Shown piece after piece: positions 48,701 through 60,700 of a DNA stretch of 64,000 nt (positions are counted from its first letter, which is position 1; every line of letters begins with the position of its first letter). Made by a program: the position numbers and the translations under genes. The notes beneath the pieces were generated by a model, which saw only the letters and a program-made list of their open reading frames with translations, had not been told where the DNA came from and searched no databases. Source of the stretch: Ligula intestinalis (Eukaryota; Platyhelminthes; Cestoda; Diphyllobothriidea; Diphyllobothriidae); assembly GCA_036362985.1 (NCBI GenBank), contig JAYGXS010000003.1, forward strand, positions 35,838,656-35,902,655. The letters run 5' to 3'.

Positions 48701-51700
48701 AACTAATCATCAACAACAACTTTTCTCAGTCGAGGGTACATGGGAAAGTTTCGGACTAATTAACTTCTAATGGCACTTTCGTCTTCATTACAAAAACGGA
48801 AGACGGGATGATCGTACATCTGCGCGATGTCTCCGAACGCCATCGATCCTAATGACTTATGCTTGCGCTTCTAGCGCAGACCACTTTCTTATGAACAGCC
48901 GATACGGGGATTTGGTTACTTATCCAGGAACTTGCCTTTGAATCTTTGTGAAGCGAAATGGTAATTGGTTGTCCTTCGGCTTGCCTAAAAACCCCCATAG
49001 ATAAATATTAGACAGTGTTTCGCTGACTCTAAAGCAAGAACTACTCGGAGACATAGCAACAGTAGATCTCGGGTTGATGCCTACACAGGCGTTATCTAAA
49101 ATAAGAGCTGTGTAAAACGGAACTGCACAGCATTAAGATTTGTGATCTGTATATATTACTCGCCGCCGATCGAGCAACTTGGCCCTATCAAAACAAAAAA
49201 TATAGTTACATAAATACATTTTCCTAATAGAGGAAATTTAAATGCATTCACCCTCTGATGCACGTCGGCATGCTCTATTTAACCAATGGCACGTCAACGT
49301 GCTTACTAAGATCGCGGATCGGAAAGGGCTGCAGTCACTAGCAGCAAAAGGAGACCGGGATTGCCATTTCTGACTTGTTAGCCATTATCAGCCAGTCATA
49401 CCCAATACCGAAACCCCCGAGATCCGAACTCGGGACCTTTGGTCATTGAGTTTACCACTCTACCACTGCATCACGGGCTTGTTGCTTTGTCGGTTGAGAT
49501 CGGAAATATGATGAATATACGGGCTTCGCCGATCTCTTAGAAGAACTATTAAGTTTTGCTTCACCCTTGAGATCCATGATGAAATCCTTACCACCCAGTT
49601 GCTAGACCCAGCGCTTGGACTATGTGCGCTGTACTCGAACGCATCTCTTTGTTTACATTCTCAGCTGGAAGTCGGGGTTATAATTGGCTGAAAGGAGACT
49701 GAAGAAGCCCGAAACAGACTGCGCAAATCTAGTTGTATTTTCTGCTGTCCGTTCCTTCGGCAAAAGCACATATATATAGCGCATATATACCTCGTAGTTC
49801 TTGCAAAGTCGTTGAGCCAACTGCAGATTCCGAGCAGTCGCTGTGTCTCTGGCCTGTTTCGCGGTCTTCTCCAACACCAGCAACTTCTCGTTGACCCAGC
49901 TCAGTTCTTGGGCCAATCCCACTGAGATGTTGTAGCTAGCACTCATGGCCTCCAGTCGGGCCTTACGCTCACGACCGGCGGCCGCAACTTTGTTCCATAA
50001 TTTGATAGACTTGTCACTGCGAGACATGTCGCCTTCACGCTCTTGGCCTAAAAAACAGAAGCTCGGGCTCAGCAGAGGTCATTAAACATGAGAATTAATG
50101 GGCTTCTACCACTAAAAAGAAAAACCTAGTGTCAGATATTTTCTGGAATTTACTATTATCAACTGCACTTTATGCGTAAGTAGACATTTCTCCCATTTAC
50201 AGCCTGAGAACAAGACACTCTGTTTTTCGGTATGTTAGTTGTTAAATTCCAAAGCAGGATGCAGATAGGGTTTCGTGGAGCAAAGTCTCTGTTTACATCT
50301 CATTTTTATCCTGTCATATGCTCCGATTTTTGTGAGGAAGCCGAAACTCAAAACCGTATTCAAGTGAGGCGTCTCCAAGCGCTCACTGTACATAAAACAG
50401 TCACTTAATTTTACTACTTGCGAGCTAAACATGGTTATTTTTCCGAAGAAATGCAAGCTTCACGTTTCATGTGTAAAGTGCATAGGTAAACAAGAATAGT
50501 TTTCGAGCAGCGGAATAGCTTAGAACTCGTGCAGGACTTCAGCTTCAGAGAAAGCATGCGCAAAAAGATTACAATTATAGGTGATAGACTCCAATCAATT
50601 ATTAGTGACAGGAGCCAGGGGGTGACTGCGCAGGGCTCCTTACGTCAGCTTTAAATAGATACGTAGATTGATTGAGTCCCCATCCGTGGGCCAGGCTTCA
50701 ATTAGTTCTCAGATCGTCTCGTTTCTGGCGTGGTTGATTACGTTGACTACCACTTAGTTCAACTAATTGCTCGTTTCGTAGGTGTGGGCAGCAACTCGTC
50801 ATCCGGTCACACAACCGGCTTATGTTCATGTATGCACAATCAGGGCATATGTTCAGTTTGACCTTTGTAGTGACTAATCAACTGAAGCGAGGGACGCAAT
50901 ACCGAATTTCTCTGTGGGCTTTGAGCGGTCTTTGATTTTCCTAACCATGCTTTGCGTAGTGGTTTGTGGTTGGCCTTGTGAGCAGTTATACATGATGATA
51001 TCGACTCGCGCCAGTACACTTACGTAATATCCATGATATGTTTTATGTTAGAAAGCCTGACAACCGAAACAAATGATAAAAATCCTCCTTGAATGGCAGA
51101 TTAACCGGCTAAAAACAAAACTTAAGGCGAACTTCCCTCAACAGAAGTGACCCGAATTCCCATTCTTATCTTGCCAAGAATCGACCAATAACAAGCCTAG
51201 TAGTTGTGTTATGTAGAGACATATAACCGGTTGAAGGCGTGGTTGGGTTCCTATGAAGTAACTGTGTCCGAACAATATGTTCAAAGAAAACTTATGCGTG
51301 AAATATTTCTTACTTGGCAGGGGCTACGACATGGTTTACCGAACAACTCTGGCTGATCTAAAATGGAAGTTTTGCACAGCCATAGATACCAAACCTAGCA
51401 GATCCGTTTTCAACGACTTAACCCAAGGGGAATTTATGAGGATATTGCAGCTCACAAAAACTCCGTTTCCACATATCTGTGGTAATTATGTTCAATCACC
51501 TTAACGCCTGCTTACCCCCCGCCCTCCCCCTACAGGTTAATATAATACTTATCTGCTCACAGTCCTACAATGAGAGAAAATAACCATCGTGTTGCGGTTT
51601 ACAAACAAACAACGGCTAACTAAGAATTTCGTGAATTAATTCCCAACAAGGTTTAAATAAACGACTATCCTAAACCATCAGTCTCATCACTTTGACTGAA

Positions 51701-54700
51701 CCCCTAATAATATTTGCCTGTACTTGACCAAAAAGGCCTAGCTCGATGCATGGCTTTTACGATTACTCTAAATCATTTTAGGGTGCCAACTCACTCAGTA
51801 TGAACATGAATCATCAGGCAATGAAAATATGCGGACTTTAATGTGGACTTTAATGTGTGACATCGGGTAAATAAAGATTGCTAGACAGACTTCTAATCAT
51901 TCTGTTATCACAGGCTGGACTTCGGAGGTCATTTAAATAGTTTCGTCTGAAAGCTTTTTGAGACCATGTCAGGACTAGATGCATTACAGCTAACAACGGG
52001 TAGTTGGGCATTGATGAAGGTCAGAAGGACGTTCGAGAAACGACGTTGGCTTTTGAGAAATAATCGAGCAAGTACCTGCATTGGGGCTCCGTGGAGCATC
52101 ATGCCAGAGCTGGTCGAGGGAATTCCTAATCTGAAGGAGTTTACGTTCCAGTGGAGCAAGTTCTGCCTCGGCGAGCTGATGTCTATTTAGGGCGACTTGG
52201 AGGACTTCATATGAAATTGAGGCTGGCTCCTTCCCTGATTTGGCATTCTGAGATTCTAGCTCAGCCTTGATGGGTGTTGTGAGCTGGTTCTGAAAGGCAC
52301 AGCAGGTCGGTAAGAGGGGTACAGGGTGAAACAATATATGCGAATCAATAAAAAATCTTTAAAATGGGTTCAACTGCGCTAAAATACTAACGGGTTCGAC
52401 GTCCTCGCAAGTATCTGACAAAATGAACGCTAGCGGAGGCCTGCCGACCTTTCGTCAATGCGAGGTTTTGTCTGTCTACTTGGTCGAAGGCCATCAATAG
52501 CGTTGATTCTAGCGTGAACAATATTACATTGATAAAGCATCAACGTATGGAAAAAGAGACCCATTCCTATTTGGAAGACTTAGGCTTATTTATACATATA
52601 TGACGGTAAGTGTAAAGGCAGGACTAGTGCTACATTTAGGTTTGGAGTTAGAATCAAGGTATGGTTTTGGTTAAGATCTGTGGCGAAGATAAAGGTTCGG
52701 GTTAGGGCCGTCAGTAAGGTTGGATTTTTTTATTCGGTAATATTCATACTTGGCCCAAGGCCATCTGTATTTACGGAATTGGGTTCCTTTTCGCGTGCTT
52801 TACCTCATAGGCCTTAGAATTATCGACTTCACATGTTCTTTTGTGATTAATTGTGTCCGACTGTGTGAGTGGACGCAATGGCAGACCTGATATGAAGTCC
52901 GGATTTACACATGTCAGAAACGTACCTGTACTTCTGGTAGTCATGAACGTGACTTCCCATACTCCGATATAAGAAACTAGCAAGCTATTGTGGTTTAGTG
53001 TTTGGTGCAGCTGGCCGGGTTGTCTCGTTAAGTGGCATTCCTTCAAACCACGGCAGCTGCTGAGTAAAGATCGTATATAAGCCGTTTCAAGTTAGTATAA
53101 TTAAAAATGGTAGATCACGGTCGGTTTCATTCCGTCATCTTCCCCTAGGAAGGCTGGGCTAAAGCAATGGAAATAGGGAGTAGGTGCAGTGACCGAAAAG
53201 TCACAAAGAACAAAATTGTAGTGCGTGTAAACACGCCGAAATAGTGCCCCTACGCAACTTGTTTGTGGTTGATTAGTAAGTTGCTATGGAGGTTCAGTCT
53301 TATTTACGTCTTATTTGCCGCTTTCCTGAACACTTTGAGCTTTAGGCGACCACAATGGTTGCGACAGACAAAACATTTGAGATGTACTGTAGTGAATCAA
53401 AAGACATCGTTGCCTAATTTAATCATCTTTGACAGGTGTTTAGAGGAAAGAACTACCCGCGCAAGTTCGTCAACCGGCGCACCAACGACACTAACTACAA
53501 AATTATACTGATCCTGCATTTCAGTGAGTGCTTCCATACTTTAAAACCTTTCGGAGGCCGCCAGCCGCCACTTGGCTTCGCTTCGAGCTGGATTCACACA
53601 CAGACTGGAGGCGACAATTAGACGGCCGATAATGTTACCAAAAGACCCACAGCTACGGCCTGAAAAGTCTGAAGTTGTTTATCGGATGTGGTGCAGTTGC
53701 GGGCAAAGTAGTTGCATCGGAGAAAATGGAAGACTGTTCTGGACGTGAACTGCCGAACATGCGGCAGTAGTGCGGACAAATGGTGCTACTTCTCAGGTCG
53801 CGGCTAAAATGAAGAGACCTGGGCACACATGCAAGTTCAATGAGGCCGAAATTCCCGCGAGAGGTGAAAATCGCGTGAGTGATTATTTGCTTGAGTCATA
53901 GTTTACGGGCCCACATTCTGTCCCAAAGTGCAACGACATCCCCAACGCACTTTGGGTGCTGAGATCAAAACAATTAACCACTCGGAGAGCGCGCAGGTAA
54001 ACACGTTTTCGGCGCCAATGTCGGTGAGCCTGAAAACGGAGCAGTTGCGGTCCTGCGATCAGCCCCAGCGCTGACACGTTTTCTTCGCTGTCAAGCTCTG
54101 CGCTGCCGTCTGCGCCCTTGGCCGGCTAGCTCCAGGGCTGCAAATGACGCACTCCGTGCAGGCAAGCATGTGCCAAGGCTTGCCGTTGCCAACGAGTGCA
54201 CACGCACCGGTAGCCTACGCCCGTCTCAAGGTCGGGAGAATACCACGAGCCCCCGTGAGAATTCCATTTCCTGATTGGCTGGAGGACACCCTCGGATCCC
54301 GCAGGCCTGTGCAGAGACACAGAGCACACACACACACACACACGTCAACCGGCTTGTTTACTGTGAGCAGCTTGTTTCTGCAGAGCCTGTTGTTAGCTAC
54401 TTTCTGACAATAAACAGTCCAACCTAATTGGTCTTACTGATTTATAACTTGGGGAACGTTCTGTACACGAAGATCACTTCTTCCGACAGAGCAATCACCA
54501 CGCCAACAGTTAACACGGATGACATAGCAGGTAACAACTCGCATACCGACCATCAAGCAATTAGCGCACCAGGGGGCAATCATCCTCAATGAAGGGGGGA
54601 ATCGCTAATTGGCATAGATATGTGGTAGCATAGAGACTGCGTCCTATAAATACAGCAAGGCCCTGGGAGCGAATAACCTGCATATGATGCTGCGTTTAAA

Positions 54701-57700
54701 CATGAATTAGAAGTTTTCGGATAAAAATATGCTTGTCCCAGGGATCGCGTCCACTTGCCCTCATTTACTTCTTGGTGCTCACACGTTCGTTTGTTTATTA
54801 GAAGGGTTTGGGAGATTTGAATAATTCAGTTGATCCAATTGTGAAACATTCGTGGCCTCGGTGAGTCAACTGAAATATTCAAGTCTTCCAAACCCTTTTA
54901 ATGATTAAGCGAGCCTTCTAGTCATTCTGGTGGATTCTAGCTTGGTTGAGTAGGATATTCTGCTTGGGTAGTGAGCTAACTTTATCGGTAATGGTGGATT
55001 TCATTCGAGCGGTAAGAAGTTGGATAAATTGACCCAAGTGTGATTAAATTCACGGCTCGCGGTGAGCCTCGTAGCTCAATAGTAGAGCGCTGGCTGCACA
55101 AAAGCCTTCCCTGCTGTGTGGGTTCGACTCCCACCGAGGCCGTGAGTTTTTTAAAATTGCGTCAACAGCTTTTTTTGTTTGCATCGGCAGAACTGTTAAC
55201 CCTCTACTAGAGGACATCACGGCGCATACCCACGATATACACAGGGGCCACATTGCGAGCTCCCCTCATTACTAAAATTGAGCACTGTAAGTTAGCAACA
55301 GCTAAGAGCCTCAATTGTTTTGCACCGACTTTTTGGATAAAAAATTAACACAGGGTCTTCGTAGCGCAGCATGTATTTTTAAATAGCTCGACTTATTCAA
55401 GGATTTGCCATCGCATTGGTGCTGAAGAGGCAGGTGGACGCCGGAGGCCGCGTTTAACATGACTTATAAGGAGTAGCTCGAAGCTGAACTCTTTCAACGT
55501 AGAAAGACAAGTCCACCTTTTGAAAATATTGATGCAAAAAATTGACCAAAGCAGACTTACCCCGAGTTCTTTAATGCGATCAATGATTAGGTCCATTTGC
55601 TCAAGCAGCTCGGACCGTCTCTGTGGGAACTGCAGGAAGGACAGCAGGGTCTTCATTTTCGGTCCGCTGACCTGGTTCCAGCGGTCCTGTATACGTCCAT
55701 TACGATCGCTGATTTCCTTGGCACCTGGATAGCCAGCACGGGTCAAATGTTGGCTGATTTTGTTCATAGCGTCGAAGCGTTTACCCTGGATGAGGGCAAG
55801 GTTAGGAGTTACACAAAAAATGGTAAATGTATGAAGAAATAGGTGCAAGTTCACTGAAACCTCTGAGTTATGCGTCGCTATGCCAAAGGAAATTAGTGTT
55901 TCTCTCGGTGTTAGAACGTGAACGAAAACATTCAATTTGGAGAATGGCAAGAACAAATTTAACGAACCAGAGAAACCTCCTTAAAGGCCTGAGTCCCCGG
56001 ACTTTGAAAAATGACCAAGTTAGTTTAAAATTGTACATTCTTTATAAGGTAAAGGACGCGTAGCTTGTGAACTTTACCCTATATGTATGAGTAAGCATGT
56101 CCCCAATGGCTCTTAATCTAATGTGGTGGAAAGGCGCGGGAAAGCAATCAATAAATCGGAAAATACACAATGCGGACATTCGAACGCACAGGTGCAGCCA
56201 GCTGCTTGACGGTCTACGTTAATAAACGATCTGCAGGGTAAGGATTCCTTGTAAAAAAAACGCCAGGATAACAAAAGACCTCAGGTTTGTTTAATATGGG
56301 ACAGGTGGTAACAGGGGTTATATGGGTGAGACACATCAAGGTGGAGGAAAATCAAACGAAAACCTTAATAACAAATTAATAAAACTACAACTAACCTAAA
56401 GTAAACGAATAAAACTAAACTAAAACCAATAAAACCAAATGGTAAACAGAAAACGTAACTTAACTAAAACTACACTAATTTAACGAAACTAAGCTCACTA
56501 AAATACACCAGCTAAACTAAAATCCAAACCAAACTTAAACTAATAAAACTAAATAATAAACTAATCAAAAGTATCAGCTAAATAACAAACTACAACGAAA
56601 TAAGTGGTTGGTTATGCGGTGTTGTTTATAAGGAATCCTTGCCTGACTATGCAACAGGCAAACGCTCGTACTGATAACAGCTCCGAATCCAAATCCGGAG
56701 TTCCCGCTTAGTCAAACAATCCGTTATCAAAAACACTAAATAGACCTCAACTTCCGCAGAACGACAGGTACTTGGATCGTGTCCCTTCTGGCAGCTCTGC
56801 ATCATTTTATGCAAACTTTAATAGAAAATAAAACGGGGAGAGGACGCAGACAAGGGTCCGAGGACAGCGTGTGGCATAACCTGCCTTGCTTTCAACCTCC
56901 GCAGCTAGTGCGTCGGCTTTCTTCGCCGCGCCGGCCTGTGTACCCGGATGGTTGAGGAGATCCTCCATGAGTTTCTCCGTGCTGTTCAGCCAGTCGTCCA
57001 GAAGACCAGCTCTGTTGTTAAACCGCTTTGCTAGCTGGTCCAATTTCTCCATGCTTTGGACAAAAAAAGTTTACAGGTGGATTTATAGTTTGCACCAGCA
57101 ACAGTTAGGCATAACACGCACGTTGCAGAAGGCAGATCAGATGTAAGACAGAACGAGTTTAAACTAGATCAGGTACTAACAAAACTCTTAGAATCTGTTC
57201 GGCTGGTGTCTCCAATTCAGCTTGACAACGATGAAAAGGGGTTGAATATTCCGCTCCTGTCACAGCGTCTGGTCTGGTGTCTTTGATGTAATTTAAATTA
57301 GAAGTTTACGGTAAGTTAAAAGGGGACCTAAGTCTGGAAGACGCTGTTCCAGACATGCCCTAACTCATCCTTATTTGATATTTGAATCTGAGCATCGTAT
57401 TTATTAATTGTAGTTACACCAAAAACGTGGTTAGATTAAGTTATTTAGTTCTTGTATGAGGAAACCATGTTCTGTTCAAAAACATATTTTACAGTTACAT
57501 CGGTAATGGGATCCTCGCCGATCATACCATGTAACATGCTAGGCTCAAAGGTTAGGGCGTTGGACTCCTAATCCGCAGGTCGCCGGTTTGAGCCTTGCAT
57601 TTTGCAAGACTTCGGATTGAGTAAGGCTAGCCGGTGATGACTGACAGAACACAAATTACCGCTTCCGACGACTTTGTCTTTTTAGTAATCGCTATACAGT

Positions 57701-60700
57701 AGTCGCCGGTTGTTAGGCCCACGGTCAATAGGCCCAGCCACTTATTAAGCCCAATTTGGTCTGGGCCCGAGGTGGGCTTAATAAGCGGCGACTACTGTAC
57801 ACAAATGTTTCTGTCGGATCTGACAAGTGAGCTCCCAACGACCATATTCTACGTACAGTGGAGCCCGTAGGACGAGTTAGGGCTTGATGAGGTTGTTGGT
57901 TGTACGTCTTCACGCGTGCCGACTTGCGGCACTAGATTTGGTGAGTTCGGTTTGGTTCCTTTACTGGAGATGAACTAATATATAGAGGGTATCAAAACCT
58001 ATAGGGGTCTAAGTAGTGCTTGTAACCAGAGCACTACAATCGTCAGACCGCGTCTGGAAAAGACAGAAGGCACCAGACTGAAGTAATTATTGTGCACAGA
58101 ACCCTGAGTTGCTTTCTCAAGGAGTACTGATCACTTGCAACGTCAGGGCTAATGTCGACTGTGTCCAGTCGGGCCTGAGAGAGAGCGAAACAGTGGTGGC
58201 AGCTGCTTTAACATGGGAAGACGATAACATAAGCCCTTTCACTTCCGTGGCCGCCACTGACGCCAAGTGACGATCGCATATTGCCTTCACACCCTAGAGA
58301 CAGTTATCTACTCCGTGCAAACGAGGGTAGTTATCACTCCAACGCTTACAACCTATCCTAATTTCCTCCACTTCTCCCCTTCTCCAGCGCAAGGATCTTG
58401 ACACGCCGATGCGAGCGGCGTAAAAAACGATAAGTTGTCATCAAAGGACCCTTACTAACCCTGTCCACCTGTACGACTTCCACTCTCCCTGCAATTGTAC
58501 TGGCCCGATAAAGAACTGCTGAAGATATATAGTTGCAGAACTTTTACATGACTGTGGAGCCAGTTCAAGCAGTGCGTCATCGGCGTGTTGCATTGCGCAT
58601 GCGGCGTCGGCCGAGGGATGGCGAGTTCAAATGGCTCTTAAGCAGCCCTGACTATCTTAGCGCACATGTGTGCGCGACTGGAAGCCGGACAAAGGTCTGC
58701 CGGTCAGCGAGTCCGAAATAGCTGCCTGCAAAGTTGCATGACGTTGATTCAGTGGGCATTGGACGAGGAAACCGGACATTAAAGTTGGCTGTCGGTTAAA
58801 GCTCATTCATAGGCTTCACAGGTTTCGAATTGGCCTTTCCATTATCGACCTGTGATTAGATTATATGCGGTCGATAGTGTCGCTCTTTTTCTGCCCGTTT
58901 GGCAGTAACTTGGTCACGAAACATCCGAAATTGTACTATTCCTCGACTTAACGACTAATAATCTCAACGAGCGTTTACTGCTGGCCAGAGCCGGAGGTTG
59001 AGGACGCAAAAGTTTTCGTGGTATGAAGGAGTAAACCGACTGATTTAGTGACCTCACCCATCCGAGATCGTTATATCTGGATGTCAACAGAATGCAATCA
59101 GTCAAGTAGTCAAAGTCCGTTTTTGATACTGAGAGCCGTTGATCGCTGGTAGTCGTCGGAAATAAGAGAGTACGCCACAGTGTTGGTACACTGGACCGGG
59201 ACCCGGCGTCGCTGAATCTCGCCCTCGAGCCACACATACTTTACACTCACTTGAAAATGAAAGTTTTAGGCCGCAGCAGTTCTCGCGATTGGCCTTCTCT
59301 CGCATCTTGATAACGCGCACAGGGATGCCCGAGACCCAGTCATCAGGTCTGATCTCCCTTCCCGACGATTGGTCAACCACAGACTAGAGCCAGGGTGCCA
59401 TAATGCTGACACAAACCCTGCAGACTGTAACGAAAATGGCGTCGCAAACTGCGTTGTTTTGTCGCGAGTTGGCGATACCAACGCCTCTCCAACAAGGCCT
59501 TTTACGCGCAGACTGGCAAACGTGATTCATAGGCGGCATCGCCAGTTTCAGCACTACGTATCGATATGCTTAAGTAGGCCTCAGCTGTGAAACCCTGAAC
59601 TGGCCTGGATAGCCTTTATTTTGTTGGTCCTATAGCCATTGGTTTAACGCCAAAAAATTAAATATTTTGCGACAAGGCTGGCAGTACCTGTTGGCGACAA
59701 AGCAAATCTGGCAACGAAGCCCGACATCCTTTCTCCATCGAGAACAAAGTCCGAGTTGCCTGAGGCGTCGCCTGGCCCAAACTCACAATTACAGGCTCCG
59801 GCAGCAATCGACACATGATAGTGACAGTGCTTCAATCACTTTTCGCGGTCGCGGATAAACTGTTACCTTATTGTGCTAGTTGACTGCGGATCCGTACGCA
59901 GGAGACATTGTCACTGCCGTCATGCGGTCATTCAGTGTTTCCCACACAGGCAATGCGTAGTACTCCGGTTTTGAGAGGCCGTGCCTGGCAGAAAATTTTC
60001 ACGGACTTTTATGATGCAGAAAGACATGGAAGGTTGGCTCTGGTATCTTGACTTCTAACGAGCCCGAGACCCGTGTTACGACATTAGACAGTAGAAAGGA
60101 TTCCCTTTGTACTAGGGAAGGTTGTGCGTCATTAGAATTTTGACACCAGTATTGAGAAACGTTCACCCATCCATAGCAGCATCTGTACCATGAAACCAGC
60201 TCGGCTGCGTAGTCCAGCTCGCATATTTGGTGATACACACCACCAGACGAGGATTTTGAGGTCGATGAAATCTAGCGTAGGCTGTGTATGCATTGCAATA
60301 TTGCAATTTATAAATCAACTGCGGTTACTAGGAGCTCGTAGGCGTGCTCTATTGTGAGTTGCGACACCAAGGCGTCTCAAGCGAGGCATTTTACGCGAAG
60401 ACAAGCAAACATGATTCATAGGCGGCGGCCCTAGTTTTGGCGCTGCGCATCGATCTGCTTTAGTAGACCTCAGCTGTGAAACTCTGAAGTTGCCTGAATG
60501 TAGTCCATTTTTTGATCCTATAACCACTGGTTTAACGCCGAAAAATGAAATATTTGCTACAAAGCCGGCCGTACTTGTTGGCAATGACAAAACTGGCAAC
60601 GAAGCCCGACATCCATTTACCATTCTGTCATCGAGAACAAAGTCCAAATTGCCTGGCCCAAACCTGAAATAACAGGCGCTCAAAACAATCGCGGCCTAAC

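Noticed and set aside
54327..54342. CRISPR-like or regulatory meaning for the CA run
   Set aside because: Simple dinucleotide microsatellite in a eukaryotic intron.
54700..54760. Hammerhead in the 54.7-kb family 1 terminal repeat
   Set aside because: The core and gaaa motif cannot be identified; too decayed to claim.
55065..55141. Functional tRNA gene (Cys- or Ala-like)
   Set aside because: The anticodon stem does not pair fully, position 33 is not T, and the same head recurs elsewhere in degraded form, so a SINE or pseudogene is more likely.
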